The notes: generated by a model not told the origin, from the sequence alone. A DNA stretch of 64,000 nucleotides from Pseudomonas sp. ATCC PTA-122608 (GCF_001952855.1 NZ_LPNO01000013.1:394521-458520), one strand, 5' to 3'. Shown: positions 15,657-26,973, numbered from the stretch's first letter. Numbers and translations are program-made.

Positions 15657-16463
15657 ATGCTTCGTCTCAGCGCGTTGTACCGATACCCCTTGAAGTCCGG
15701 CAAGGGTGAAACCTTGCAGCAGATCAGCCTGGACAAGCTGGGGCTCGACGGGGATCGACGCTGGATGCTGGTGGACGAAGCCAGCGGGCGGTTCCTGACC
15801 CAGCGGGCCGTGGCCAAAATGAGCCAGCTGTCGGCGCTGTGGAACAGTGCCGGTGGCCTGACCTTGAGCGCCGAAGGCCAACCGGCCCTCGACGTGCCAC
15901 TGCCCGGCAGCGATGCCGAGTTGCGCGGCGTGACCATCTGGCGCGACACCTTGCGCGTGCCCGACGCCGGTGATGAAGCGGGTGCCTGGGTCAGCGAGTT
16001 CATCGGCAAACCCACGCGGCTGGTGCAAGTGCCGCTGGCACGGGCACGTACGACCGAGGCCGGCTACGGCAATGACGATGACAAGGTCGCGTTTGCCGAT
16101 GGTTTTCCGTTGCTGCTGATCGGCCAGGCGTCGCTGGATGACTTGTCGCAGCGAGTCGGTCGGCCGATGGAAATGCTGCGTTTTCGTCCCAACCTGGTGA
16201 TCGAGGGCAGCGAAGCGTTTGCTGAGGACGGTTGGAAGCGGGTACGGATTGGCGACGTGGAGTTTCGCGTGGTCAAGTCCTGCTCACGCTGCATCCTGAC
16301 CACCATCGACCCGGCGAGCGGCGAACGCAGCGCCGACCGCGAACCGCTGGCCACCCTCAAGACCTACCGCGAGCGAGAGGGTGATGTGATGTTTGGGCAG
16401 AACCTGGTCAACGATGGTGTGGGTCGCCTGGAAGTCGGTATGCCGGTGACGATCCTGGAGTAA
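15657..16463 (+). CDS. MOSC-domain protein (YcbX-like)
   Basis: A 268-residue protein with an N-terminal MOSC beta-barrel domain (LSALYRYPLKSGKGE, residues about 3-17) and a C-terminal MOSC domain. The catalytic-type cysteines lie in VVKSCSRCILTTIDP (about 216-230). Such proteins work in molybdenum-cofactor-dependent reduction of N-hydroxylated bases and amines. The length fits YcbX-like proteins without the extra ferredoxin domain of E. coli YcbX, so a partner reductase would be needed. It lies 39 bp after cheV, but a functional link is unlikely. A strong terminator follows. Confidence 0.85.
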   Translation: MLRLSALYRYPLKSGKGETLQQISLDKLGLDGDRRWMLVDEASGRFLTQRAVAKMSQLSALWNSAGGLTLSAEGQPALDVPLPGSDAELRGVTIWRDTLRVPDAGDEAGAWVSEFIGKPTRLVQVPLARARTTEAGYGNDDDKVAFADGFPLLLIGQASLDDLSQRVGRPMEMLRFRPNLVIEGSEAFAEDGWKRVRIGDVEFRVVKSCSRCILTTIDPASGERSADREPLATLKTYREREGDVMFGQNLVNDGVGRLEVGMPVTILE

Positions 16464-16477
16464 GCAGCGCTTAAATG

Positions 16478-16513
16478 AAAAATGCCCGTCTCTTGCGAGA
16501 CGGGCATTTTTTA
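16478..16513. terminator. bidirectional rho-independent terminator
   Basis: A near-perfect stem (AAAAATGCCCGTCTC / GAGACGGGCATTTTTT) with a TTGC loop and flanking A and T runs. It serves both the MOSC gene and the convergent ppnP gene. Confidence 0.93.
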
Positions 16514-16528
16514 TGGCCGGCGCAAAGA

Positions 16529-16813
16529 TCAGCCGCGGTATTCGCACAGGTAAGCCGTGTCGACCGCTACCTTCAGCTGGAACTTGCTGTTGGCAGGCAC
16601 GTTGAACTGGCTACCGGCTTCGAAGGTTTCCCAGTCTGTGCTGTCTGGCAGCTTGACGGTCAGCGCGCCCGACACCACGTGCATGATTTCACGCTGGGCG
16701 GTGCCGAATTCGTATTCACCCGGGGCCATGACGCCGATGGTCGCCGGACCTTCTGCTGTGCCGAAAGCGATCGACTTGACGGTGCCGTCGAAGTACTCGT
16801 TGACTTTAAACAT
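16529..16813 (-). CDS. ppnP: pyrimidine/purine nucleoside phosphorylase PpnP
   Basis: A 94-residue cupin-fold protein of the former DUF1255/YaiE family, at the usual length. Typical segments are [14 protein letters not shown] at the start, [20 protein letters not shown] (about 30-49) and [13 protein letters not shown] near the C-terminus. The enzyme phosphorolyses purine and pyrimidine nucleosides to base and ribose-1-phosphate in the cytoplasm. GAGGA lies ahead of the ATG. It is probably monocistronic, sharing the hairpin terminator with the MOSC gene. Confidence 0.93.
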   Translation of the reverse strand: MFKVNEYFDGTVKSIAFGTAEGPATIGVMAPGEYEFGTAQREIMHVVSGALTVKLPDSTDWETFEAGSQFNVPANSKFQLKVAVDTAYLCEYRG

Positions 16814-16860
16814 GGGCGAATCCTCGGAAAAGGGTCAAGAAAGGTCGGCCAGTATGCCTT

Positions 16861-17403
16861 CTACACGGGCAAAATCAACGGCAGCAGCCGTGCGGTATTG
16901 CGCGCATCTTCCAGCGCCCGGTGCTGCTGGCCATGGAACTGCATGCCCGCCAGTTGCAGCGCGCCGTTGAGCCCCAGCGGCTTGTCCAGGCGCCGGGCCT
17001 TGGCGAAGCGTTGCTTGAGGTTCACGTGAGGGGTCTGGCCCAGCACGCTGCTCAAGCCATGGCGCTGCCACTCCAGCTCCAGTTGCTGGCGGTCGTAATC
17101 GCCCCAACTCGCCCAGCCTTCCAGGCGCGCGTGGTGTTGACCGAGCCAGCGTTCGAACAGCGGCCACACCTCAATCAACGGTGCGGCAGCATCGATATTT
17201 GCCTGGGTGATGTGGGTCAACTGGCGGCAGAAGGACGTCAGCAACGGCCTGCGCAACGGCCGCACGAAACGCTGGAAATGGTCCAGTTCACGGCCCTGGC
17301 GGTTGACCAGGCTCACGCCGATTTCGATGATTTCCATCTCGGTCACGGGCCAGCCGCCTTCATCCGTTGTGGCTTCAAGATCAATAATCAGCCAATGAGG
17401 CAT
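16861..17403 (-). CDS. DEDDh 3'-5' exonuclease (ERI-1/KapD-like)
   Basis: A 180-residue exonuclease. Exo I is LIIDLEATTD (residues about 5-14, acidic pair Asp-Glu). Exo II lies around ASWGDYDRQQLELEW (about 98-112) and Exo III is HRALEDARNTARL (about 161-173), giving His and the last Asp of the DEDDh set. The domain occupies the whole protein, as in bacterial ERI-1-like exonucleases acting on RNA or single-stranded DNA. It starts 71 bp downstream of atuF on the same strand; I see no terminator between, so read-through is possible, but the role is probably unrelated to terpenes. Confidence 0.88.
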   Translation of the reverse strand: MPHWLIIDLEATTDEGGWPVTEMEIIEIGVSLVNRQGRELDHFQRFVRPLRRPLLTSFCRQLTHITQANIDAAAPLIEVWPLFERWLGQHHARLEGWASWGDYDRQQLELEWQRHGLSSVLGQTPHVNLKQRFAKARRLDKPLGLNGALQLAGMQFHGQQHRALEDARNTARLLPLILPV

Positions 17404-17474
17404 CGCAGGTTCCCGTACTCTTCCCGTCCTGATGGGGATAGAGCGTAGCCAAGCCTGCTAGTTCCGCCCAGCGG

Positions 17475-19409
<1,935 letters not shown>

Positions 19410-19435
19410 GGTGTTGTCCCTTGGCTTGTCGGGTA

Positions 19436-20602
19436 CATATCCGTTTCTTTGGTAACGGCCGCTTATGGTTCCGGTCTTACAGCGGGTCACTTTTGAAAAG
19501 CCGGAATGCCGGCCCAGTCAAAAGTAACCAAAACGCTCTGCCCCGCCTGTCGGCACCTCGCCTAGGCTCGGCGTTCCCTCACTCCGGCATTGCTCCGCGG
19601 GCCGCCGCGACGGGCCATCCATGGCCCGGCGCGGCTAAACCGGCGTCCTGCCGGTTTACCCGCTCCGCACTGCCTGCGTTCGGCCTCGGGCTGAATGGGG
19701 CAGTCAGATCAAGATCAAAAGCAGATCAAGAGCACAGCGGCCTCCCGGCTGGCTTCCTTCTCTGTAGGAGCGAGCTTGCTCGCGAAAAACCTGAGACCGC
19801 CGCGTTCATTCAGGATGCCCGCGTCATCGTTAACGACCTTCGCGAGCAAGCCCGCTCCCACATTTTGAACCGTGCCCGCTTTAGCTTTTGATTTTGCCTT
19901 TGCTTCACCACACTGAAGCCAGCCTGTAGCGGCCTCCCGGCCGGCTTCCTTCTCTGTAGGAGCGAGCTTGCTCGCGAAAAACCTGAGGGCGCCGCGCTCA
20001 TCCAGAATGCCAGCGTCATCGTTAACGACCTTCGCGAGCAAGCCCGCTCCCACATTTTGAACCGTGCCCGCTTTAGCTTTTGATTTGGCTGTTGCTTCAC
20101 CACACTCAAGCCGGCCTGTAGCGGCCTCCCGGCCGGCTTCCTTCTTTGTAGGAGCGAGCTTGCTCGCGAAAAACCTGAGGGCGCCGCGTTCATTCAGGAT
20201 GCCCGCGTCATCGTTAACGACCTTCGCGAGCAAGCCCGCTCCCACATTTCGAACCGTGCCCGCTTTAGCTTTTGATTTGGCTGTTGCTTCACCACACTCA
20301 AGCCGGCCTGTAGGCCGCTGTGCTTTTGATTTTGATCTTGATCTTAGGCGCCCCGTTAAACCACGCTGGCCGAACGCAGGCTTTGGAGCGTGGGTAACCC
20401 GGCAGGACGCCGGGTTAGCCGCGCTGGGCCAAGGATGGCCCATCGCGGCGGCCCACGCTCCAAAGCCGGAGTGAGGGCACACCGAGCCTAGGCGAGGTGC
20501 CGAGTGGTGGGGCAAGAGCGTTTTGGTTACTTTTGCGCTTTTCAAAAGTGACCCGCTGTAAGAGCGGAACCAATCGAAGCCATCACCCAAACAACGGATA
20601 TG
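19436..20602. repeat. long inverted-arm repeat element, copy B (amplified core), inside the atu operon
   Basis: A 1167-bp element starting CATATCCG and ending CGGATATG, with the same roughly 270-bp inverted arms as copies A and C. The left arm carries an extra GCCGGAATGCCGGCCCAGT block within the CACTTTTGAAAAG motif, as in copy C. The core is a tandem triplicate (19739-20313). It lies between atuE and atuF, 26 bp before the atuF start and 8 bp past the atuE stop. No protein features are conserved between the open frames inside this copy and those in the others. Confidence 0.85.
19739..20313. repeat. three tandem 192-bp units, each with a REP doublet
   Basis: Units begin GGCCTCCCGG at 19739, 19931 and 20123. 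Each holds a left arm GTAGGAGCGAGCTTGCTCGC, a spacer ending TCATCGTTAACGACC, the right arm GCGAGCAAGCCCGCTCCCAC and a TTTAGCTTTTGATTT...CTTCACCACACT tail. The copies are nearly identical, differing at scattered bases. Copies A and C of the element carry a single related unit. Confidence 0.9.
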
Positions 20603-20610
20603 CCCCCAAT

Positions 20611-21384
20611 TCATCGCGCCCACCGCGGCTTGCGCTTCTGCACAAAAGCCTGAGTCCCCTCAATCCCTTCCTCGCCCCAAACCGCCTCGGCAAACCACTC
20701 AGCCGCCTGATCCAGCAACGGCCCCAAAGCCTGCTCACCACTGGCCAACACCAACGCCTTGGTCCGCGCATTAGCCCCCGGAGCACAACGCAAAACCTGC
20801 CCCAACACCTCATCCACCCGCTCCGCCAACGCCTGCGGATCGTGCTCCACAAAATGCACCAACCCCAACCGCAGCGCCTCGACCCCATCAAACCGCGCCG
20901 CCGTCAAAGCCAACCGCCGCGCCTGAGTCAGCCCGATACGCTTCACCACAAACGGCGCAATCTGCGCCGGCAACAACCCAAGGCTGGTCTCCGGCAACCC
21001 AAACTGCGCCTGATGATCCGCAATCGCCACATCACTGACACACACCAACCCCAACCCGCCCCCAAGCACCGCACCCTGAAGCACCACAATCACCACCTGC
21101 GGCAACGCCTCAACTTCCTGCAGCAGTGCGCCAAACGCCCGGTTCAACGCCTGCAACCCACCCGTGGCCCCGGCGCGCGCCATGTCCTTCACATCCCCAC
21201 CCGCCGAAAAATGCCCACCGGCGCCACTGATAACCACCGCCCGCAAGGCTTTATCCCCTGACACATCGGCCAGTACCGCCCGCAACTCGGTCACCATCTC
21301 AAGGCTCATGGCATTCCGGCTGTCAGGCCGATTGAGCGTCACATGCAACACCCCGTTATGCGGCTCCAGCAACAACGTATTCAC
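20611..21384 (-). CDS. atuE: isohexenylglutaconyl-CoA hydratase AtuE (enoyl-CoA hydratase family)
   Basis: A 257-residue crotonase-family enzyme. I use the GTG start at 21384, which overlaps the atuD stop as GTGA; an in-frame extension to 21540 runs antisense-like through atuD. The oxyanion-hole segments are SGAGGHFSAGGDVKDM (about 51-66) and LQGAVLGGGLGLVCVSDVAIA (about 97-117). In the acyclic-terpene pathway it hydrates isohexenylglutaconyl-CoA to the 3-hydroxy thioester. The assignment over a generic hydratase rests on its place between atuD and atuF. The next gene downstream, atuF, is separated by repeat element B. Confidence 0.85.
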   Translation of the reverse strand: MNTLLLEPHNGVLHVTLNRPDSRNAMSLEMVTELRAVLADVSGDKALRAVVISGAGGHFSAGGDVKDMARAGATGGLQALNRAFGALLQEVEALPQVVIVVLQGAVLGGGLGLVCVSDVAIADHQAQFGLPETSLGLLPAQIAPFVVKRIGLTQARRLALTAARFDGVEALRLGLVHFVEHDPQALAERVDEVLGQVLRCAPGANARTKALVLASGEQALGPLLDQAAEWFAEAVWGEEGIEGTQAFVQKRKPRWAR

Positions 21385-22538
21385 GACTTTTTCCCCGGCA
21401 AGGTGCCCATCAATTTGCAGATGATCCCCAGCATGATCTCGTCCGCCCCGCCGCCAATCGACACCAACCGCACATCCCGATAAGCCCGGGCCACCGGGTT
21501 GTCCCACATGAACCCCATACCGCCCCAATATTGCAGGCAACTGTCACTCACTTCCCGTCCCAGGCGCCCGGCCTTGAGCTTGGCCATCGAGGCCAGTCGC
21601 GTCACGTCCTGGCCCTTGATGTACTGCTCGGTGGCCTGGTACACCAGCGCCCGCAGGCATTCGATTTCGGTAGACAGTTCGGCCAAGCGAAAGTGGATCA
21701 CCTGGTTGTCGATCAACGGCTTGCCAAAGGTCTTGCGCTCCTTGCAGTACTCGATGGTGCTGTCGATGCAGTACTCCAGGCCCTTGACCATATTGGCCGC
21801 GCCGAACAGTCGCTCTTCCTGGAACTGCAGCATCTGCATCATGAACCCCGCACCTTCATGGCCGATGCGGTTGCGCTGGGGGATGCGCACGTCGTCGAAA
21901 AACACTTGGGCGGTTTCCGAGCTGTGCATGCCGAGCTTTTCCAGGGGCGGGCTAACGCTGATACCCGGGGTGTTCATCGGCACCATGATCAGCGACTTGT
22001 TGATGTGTGGCTTGTCGTCGGAGGTGTTGGCCAGCAGGCAGATAAAGTCGGCGCTCGGTGAGTTGGTGATCCACATCTTGCTGCCGTTGATCACATAGTC
22101 GGTGCCGTCCTTGCGGGCATGGGTTTTCAGCCCGGCTACGTCGGAGCCGGCGCCGGTTTCCGAGACGCCAATGCAGCCCACGTGCTCGCCGCTGATGGCC
22201 GGGCGCAGGAATTCTTCGCGTAACTCATCGGAGCCGAAACGGGCCAGGGCCGGGGTGCACATGTCGGTTTGCACGCCGATGGACATCGGGATACCGCCGC
22301 AGCGGATGCTGCCGAATTCTTCGGCGGCGACGATGGAGTAACTGTAGTCGAGGCCCATGCCACCGAATTTTTCCGGCTTGGAGATACCCAGCAAACCGAG
22401 GTCGCCGGCCTTGCGGAAGATCTCGTGGATCGGGAAGCGTCCGGCCTTTTCCCATTCATCGACGTGGGGGTTGATCTCGCGCTCGACAAAGCCACGGACG
22501 GTGCGACGCAGTTCTTCGTGTTCCTGGGTGAAAATCAT
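21381..22538 (-). CDS. atuD: citronellyl-CoA dehydrogenase AtuD (acyl-CoA dehydrogenase family)
   Basis: A 385-residue flavoprotein starting MIFTQEHEELRR behind a GGGAGAAC ribosome site. Signatures include the FAD/substrate segment CIGVSETGAGSDVAGLKT (about 123-140) and the C-terminal QYWGGMGFMWDNPVARAYRDVR (about 340-362). It oxidises citronellyl-CoA to geranyl-CoA, passing electrons to ETF. It is directly followed by atuE with a 4-bp overlap and preceded by a short palindromic repeat separating it from atuC. Related dehydrogenases such as LiuA are possible alternatives, but the flanking genes support AtuD. Confidence 0.9.
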   Translation of the reverse strand: MIFTQEHEELRRTVRGFVEREINPHVDEWEKAGRFPIHEIFRKAGDLGLLGISKPEKFGGMGLDYSYSIVAAEEFGSIRCGGIPMSIGVQTDMCTPALARFGSDELREEFLRPAISGEHVGCIGVSETGAGSDVAGLKTHARKDGTDYVINGSKMWITNSPSADFICLLANTSDDKPHINKSLIMVPMNTPGISVSPPLEKLGMHSSETAQVFFDDVRIPQRNRIGHEGAGFMMQMLQFQEERLFGAANMVKGLEYCIDSTIEYCKERKTFGKPLIDNQVIHFRLAELSTEIECLRALVYQATEQYIKGQDVTRLASMAKLKAGRLGREVSDSCLQYWGGMGFMWDNPVARAYRDVRLVSIGGGADEIMLGIICKLMGTLPGKKS

Positions 22539-22554
22539 TTTTATTGTTCTCCCT

Positions 22555-22609
22555 ATGGGGACGCGGAGCGTCCCGGGCTGCATTCCCACGCGGGGCGTGG
22601 GAACGATCA
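22555..22609. repeat. short palindromic repeat between atuC and atuD
   Basis: Two hairpins in a row, GGGGACGCGGAGCGTCCC and TTCCCACGCGGGGCGTGGGAA, ending against the atuC stop codon. This is a second class of short Pseudomonas intergenic palindrome, unlike the REP doublets elsewhere in the window. Confidence 0.75.
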
Positions 22610-24226
22610 TCAAAACCGCGCTGCACCAAAGCTGTTGGGCTGTAGTTGCCGCACTTCGGCCTCGTGGCAGATGTCCAGTAGAAATCCGAGCAAGGTCCGT
22701 GTGTCCCGGGGGTCAATCAGCCCGTCGTCCCACAGGTTTGCGCTGCCGTAGAGGGCGGTGGACTGGCTGTCGAGTTTCTGTGCGGTGACCTGTTCGAGCA
22801 TGTCGAGCACCTTGGGGTCGGGCACCAGGCCGTCTTTCAATTGCTTGGCTTCGGTTACGATCCGCAGCACCTTGCCCGCCTGGGCGCCGCCCATCACGGC
22901 GGTGCGGCTGTTGGGCCAGGCGAAGATGAAGCGCGGGTCGAGGCCACGGCCGCACATCGCGTAGTTGCCGGCACCGTAGGAACCACCGACGACGATGGTC
23001 AATTTCGGCACCCGGGCATTGGCCACCGCCTGAATCATCTTCGCGCCGTGCTTGATCACGCCTTGCTGCTCCGACTCGGTGCCCACCATGAAACCAGTGG
23101 TGTTGTGGAAGAACAGCAGCGGCGTCTGGCTCTGGTCGCACAGCTGGATAAATTGCGCGGCCTTGCTCGCGCCCTTCGGTGTGATCGGCCCGTTGTTGCC
23201 GATAAAACCACAGGCGCGGCCCTGGATATGCAAATGGCCGCAGACGGTGTGCGGATCGAACTCGCCCTTGAACTCCAGGAAGTTGGAACCGTCCGCCAGT
23301 CGCGCGAGGATTTCGCGCACGTCGTAGGGCTTTTTCGGATCGTCGGGGATCAGCCCCAGCAGCTCTTCAATCGGGTACAACGGCTCGCTATAAGCGCGCT
23401 TTGGCACAGGCGGCAAGCGGTCATCCCATGGCAACAGGCTGACGATCTCACGCACGATGCGCACACCGTCAGCGTCGTTTTCCGCCAGGTATTCGGCAGT
23501 GCCGGCGGTTTGCACGTGCATCTCGGCGCCGCCCAGTTCTTCATCGGTGGCGACTTCGCCGGTGGCCGCCTTGAGCAGCGGCGGGCCGGCCAAAAACAGC
23601 TTGGCCTTGCCGCGCACCACCACCACGTAATCCGAAAGCCCCGGCTGATAGGCGCCGCCCGCCGTGGCCGAGCCATGCACCACGGTGATCTGCGGCAAAC
23701 CCATGGCCGACATCCGCGCCTGGTTGGCGAAGCTGCGTGCGCCTTCGACGAAAATCTCGGCAGCGTAGTTGAGGTTGGCGCCGCCGCTTTCTGCGAGCGT
23801 CACCACCGGCAGTTTGTTTTCCATGGCGATCTGTTGCAGGCGCAGGGATTTTTTCAGGCCCGAGGGGGAAATGGTTCCGCCCTTGATCGCACTGTTATTG
23901 GCTACCACCAGCATGCGCACGCCGCTGACGTAGCCGATGCCGGCGATCAACCCGCCACCGGCAGCGCTGCCGTCCTTGTCGTCGTGCAGTTTGTAGCCGG
24001 CCAGGCTTGCCAGTTCGAGGAACGGCGCGCCAGGGTCCAGCAGCAAATTCAGGCGTTCCCGTGGCAGCAGTTGCCCGCGCTTGTCGAACTTGGCCTTGGC
24101 TTCGGCGGCCTTGCTCAACAGGTTTTGCTCCAGCTGGCGCAGTTGATTGACGCCTGTGAGCATTGCTTCGCGGTTCTGCGCGAATTGCGGGCTGTGGGCG
24201 TCGAGTTGCGAGTCGATCACCGGCAT
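22610..24226 (-). CDS. atuC: geranyl-CoA carboxylase beta (carboxyltransferase) subunit AtuC
   Basis: A 538-residue carboxyltransferase with N- and C-terminal crotonase-like halves. The N half has the acyl-CoA-binding region LAESGGANLNYAAE (about 142-155) and HGSATAGGAYQPGLSDY (about 184-200). The C half shows LFFHNTTGFMVGTESEQQGVIKHGAKM and GGSYGAGNYAMCGRGLDPRF. It moves the carboxyl group from biotin on AtuF to geranyl-CoA. It resembles methylcrotonyl-CoA carboxylase beta subunits, but position between atuB and atuD indicates AtuC. It starts 3 bp after the atuB stop. Confidence 0.91.
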   Translation of the reverse strand: MPVIDSQLDAHSPQFAQNREAMLTGVNQLRQLEQNLLSKAAEAKAKFDKRGQLLPRERLNLLLDPGAPFLELASLAGYKLHDDKDGSAAGGGLIAGIGYVSGVRMLVVANNSAIKGGTISPSGLKKSLRLQQIAMENKLPVVTLAESGGANLNYAAEIFVEGARSFANQARMSAMGLPQITVVHGSATAGGAYQPGLSDYVVVVRGKAKLFLAGPPLLKAATGEVATDEELGGAEMHVQTAGTAEYLAENDADGVRIVREIVSLLPWDDRLPPVPKRAYSEPLYPIEELLGLIPDDPKKPYDVREILARLADGSNFLEFKGEFDPHTVCGHLHIQGRACGFIGNNGPITPKGASKAAQFIQLCDQSQTPLLFFHNTTGFMVGTESEQQGVIKHGAKMIQAVANARVPKLTIVVGGSYGAGNYAMCGRGLDPRFIFAWPNSRTAVMGGAQAGKVLRIVTEAKQLKDGLVPDPKVLDMLEQVTAQKLDSQSTALYGSANLWDDGLIDPRDTRTLLGFLLDICHEAEVRQLQPNSFGAARF

Positions 24227-24229
24227 GGC

Positions 24230-25102
24230 TTATTTCTCCTCCTTGAGCACGTCCGGCAAGTACGCCCGGTGGAAACCGTTAAAGGACGCACTCGGCGGTT
24301 GCGCCTTGTGCAGCGGCCAGGCGCGGCTGCCGAGGCTGGCGGCGCCGTCGATGCGCAAGGTGCTGCCGCTGACGAACGCCGCGGCAGGGCTGAGTAAAAA
24401 TACAATCGCCGCGCTGACTTCCGATTCGGTGCCGATGCGTTTTAGCGGTACATGCTCGCGCAAGGTCGGGATCACCGCCTTGAACGCGCCTTCGTAAGTA
24501 TCCATGCCACTCGATGCAATCCAGCCCGGCGCCACGGCGTTGACCCGCACCCCGGCGTAACCCCATTCGAATGCAGCGGTCTTGGTGAAGTTGTCCATGC
24601 CCGAACGTGCCGCGCCGGAGTGGCCCATGCCCGGCATGCCGCCCCACATGTCGGCGAGCATATTGACGATGGACCCGCCGTGCGTGCTCATGCACTGGTT
24701 GAACACTTCCCGGGCCATCAGGAAACCGCCCACCAGGTTGGTGCGCAACACCGTTTCAAAGCCCTTCTGATTGATCGACGCGAGCGGCGAGGGGTACTGG
24801 CCGCCGGCGTTGTTCACCAGGCCATGAACCGGGCCGTGCTCCTGGAGGATCTGGCTGATCAGCGCCTTGACCGCTTCTTCATCACGAATATCGCAGGCCT
24901 GCCAGCTGGCGCGGCCGCCGTCTTCATTGATCTCCGCCGCGACCGTTTGCAGTTTTTCCGGTTTGCGTCCCACCAGGATCACATGGGCGCCGAGAGCTGC
25001 CAGCTCGTGGGCGGTGCAGCGGCCAATGCCACTGCCGCCGCCGGTAACGATGATGGTCTGCCCCTGGAACAAGTCGGCTTTGAAGATCGAGTCGAAGGCC
25101 AC
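24230..25102 (-). CDS. atuB: short-chain dehydrogenase AtuB
   Basis: A 290-residue SDR protein. The cofactor motif is VTGGGSGIGRCTAHELAALGA (about 19-39) and the NNAGG motif lies at about 97. At the place of the usual Tyr-x-x-x-Lys it reads HSGAAR, so Tyr is replaced by His and Lys by Arg; the following GMDNFTKTAAFEWG is typical of SDRs acting on CoA thioesters. It is thought to take part in citronellol or citronellal oxidation in the Atu pathway, though its step is not proven. It is the second gene of the operon, 12 bp after atuA. Confidence 0.85.
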   Translation of the reverse strand: MAFDSIFKADLFQGQTIIVTGGGSGIGRCTAHELAALGAHVILVGRKPEKLQTVAAEINEDGGRASWQACDIRDEEAVKALISQILQEHGPVHGLVNNAGGQYPSPLASINQKGFETVLRTNLVGGFLMAREVFNQCMSTHGGSIVNMLADMWGGMPGMGHSGAARSGMDNFTKTAAFEWGYAGVRVNAVAPGWIASSGMDTYEGAFKAVIPTLREHVPLKRIGTESEVSAAIVFLLSPAAAFVSGSTLRIDGAASLGSRAWPLHKAQPPSASFNGFHRAYLPDVLKEEK

Positions 25103-25114
25103 GGCGTGGGTCCT

Positions 25115-26893
25115 TTAAGTGAATTGATCGGCAATGTGCTGCGGCACGGCAATCGGTATTTCCAGCAGTTGCTGGGCGAAGGCCTTGCCTTGGGGGTCGA
25201 TGCGCAGGCTGGCAATCCCGCCGCCGCCCAAGGCGTTTTCCAGCAGGAAGTTCAGGCTGTGGCTGCCCGGCAAGTACCAGCGTTCGACGCGGCCGTGGAT
25301 CGGGTCGAGCACGTGGCTCATCCAGTCGACGATCACTTCGGGGGTCAACGCTTCGGCGATCCACGGCAGGTATTCGGGCTCGCGGGCGATCACGCCGATG
25401 TTGCTGTGGTTGCCCTTGTCGCCAGAGCGCGCCACGGCCAGTTTGATCAGCGGCACGTTGGCGTCGGCGCGGCCTTGGGGTTTGGGCGGGTCGATCAAGG
25501 CGATGGAAGTGTTCAGCGGTGCGGTGCCAGGCAATTCGCAGGCATGCCGCTCGCCAAGAAAGTCGACCTGCAATTGGCAGGCGCTTTTATCGATCAGGAA
25601 CGAAAACAGCCGAATCAGCGGATACACCGTGGGCCGCCCGCCGACGATCCCGGTGAGCCCCGGCGCCATGCCGGTGGCCGCCTGGGCGATCTCTCTGGCG
25701 AACAGCACCAGCGCCTGTTTGCTCGGGTGACGCACCGCCAGTTTCACCACCACTTCGCGGCAGTCCTGGCGTTGGGCGTGGGGGCCGTAGGTGGCTTCGC
25801 TGCCCAACAGTTCGATGTTGACGTCGGTGTAGGGCGCCCAGCCGCGCTGGCTTAACAGCTCTGAGGTTTTGTTGATGATCGCCTGGCTGACCCGCTCGGC
25901 CTTGGCCACCGCGTCGATCCCGGCAATCAGGCAACTGGCGGTGCAGCGAAAGCCGTCCGGGTAAGTGGCGCTGACCTTGTACTGGTCGGTGGGCGGCAGG
26001 CCTTTGGCGCCGTGCAGGTGCACGCGGTTTTTGCCTTGTTGCTGGAGCTTTACGTGGCTGAAGTCGCAGATCACGTCGGGCAACAGGTAGGCGCGCGGGT
26101 CGCCGATTTCATACAGCAATTGCTCGGCGACGCTCAGTTCGCTGATCAGCCCGCCGGTGCCGTCGACTTTACTGACGGTGAACTGGCCGTCGGCGCTGAC
26201 CTCCACAATCGGGAAGCCGATGTGTTCGTAGTCCGGCACCTCGCGCCAATCGGTGAAGTTGCCGCCGGTGCACTGGGCGCCACATTCGATGATATGCCCA
26301 GCCAGTGCCGCCTGGGCCAGGCGGTCGTAGTCCTGCCAGGACCAGTCGAATTCATGCACCAGCGCCGCGCTCACCACGGCGCTATCGACCACACGGCCGG
26401 TGATGACGATGTCGGCGCCCAGCTTCAACGCCTGCACGATGCCCGGCGCGCCGAGGTAAGCGTTGGTGGACACGCACATCGCCGGCAAAGGTGCGCCGCT
26501 GAACATGTCGGTGATGCCGTGCAGTTGCTTGAACTGCGGTTGCAGGTCATCCCCCAGCAGCACGGCGATCTTCAACGGGATTTGCGCCTGGTCGCAGGCC
26601 GCCTGCAACGCGGCGGCGCAGGCCTGGGGGTTGATGCCGCCGGCATTGCTGATCACGCGGATGCCCTGGCGCTGGATATCCGCCAGCAGTGGCGTCAGCA
26701 CCTCGATGAAATCCGTGGCATAGCCGGCCTGGGGATCTTTCATCCGTGCCCCGGCGAGGATCGACATGGTGACTTCGGCCAAGTAGTCGAACACCAGGTA
26801 ATCCAGCGCACCGCCTCCTACCAACTGCGCAGCGGCGGTGCAGGTGTCGCCCCAGAAGGCGCTGGCGCAGCCGATGCGTACCGTCTTGTTCAT
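25115..26893 (-). CDS. atuA: acyclic terpene utilisation protein AtuA
   Basis: A 592-residue protein of the AtuA family, starting [18 protein letters not shown] behind GGAAGGA. A frame extension to 27229 crosses the operator region and atuR and is not real. The AtuA domain covers about residues 1-450 ([17 protein letters not shown] at about 162) and a short conserved C-terminal domain follows ([27 protein letters not shown], from about 480). AtuA is needed for growth on citronellol and geraniol; its exact reaction is unknown. It is the first gene of the operon, divergent from atuR with the operator sites between. Confidence 0.9.
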   Translation of the reverse strand: MNKTVRIGCASAFWGDTCTAAAQLVGGGALDYLVFDYLAEVTMSILAGARMKDPQAGYATDFIEVLTPLLADIQRQGIRVISNAGGINPQACAAALQAACDQAQIPLKIAVLLGDDLQPQFKQLHGITDMFSGAPLPAMCVSTNAYLGAPGIVQALKLGADIVITGRVVDSAVVSAALVHEFDWSWQDYDRLAQAALAGHIIECGAQCTGGNFTDWREVPDYEHIGFPIVEVSADGQFTVSKVDGTGGLISELSVAEQLLYEIGDPRAYLLPDVICDFSHVKLQQQGKNRVHLHGAKGLPPTDQYKVSATYPDGFRCTASCLIAGIDAVAKAERVSQAIINKTSELLSQRGWAPYTDVNIELLGSEATYGPHAQRQDCREVVVKLAVRHPSKQALVLFAREIAQAATGMAPGLTGIVGGRPTVYPLIRLFSFLIDKSACQLQVDFLGERHACELPGTAPLNTSIALIDPPKPQGRADANVPLIKLAVARSGDKGNHSNIGVIAREPEYLPWIAEALTPEVIVDWMSHVLDPIHGRVERWYLPGSHSLNFLLENALGGGGIASLRIDPQGKAFAQQLLEIPIAVPQHIADQFT

Positions 26894-26930
26894 GGGGCGT
26901 CCTTCCTCTGGTTTGCTGGTACCAACACTA

Positions 26931-26946
26931 CCAAGCAAGCGCTTGG
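26931..26946. promoter_or_regulatory. AtuR operator, site 1
   Basis: CCAAGCAAGCGCTTGG, an imperfect dyad 37 bp upstream of the atuA start. Site 2 is its exact reverse complement. The atuA-atuR intergenic region of P. aeruginosa is known to hold two inverted-repeat AtuR sites. Confidence 0.85.
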
Positions 26947-26973
26947 TTTGTAAACTCTGGTCACAACTTTGCC

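Noticed and set aside
19739..20313. CRISPR array
   Set aside because: The 192-bp units are near-identical end to end, with no short repeat and variable spacer pattern and no cas genes nearby.
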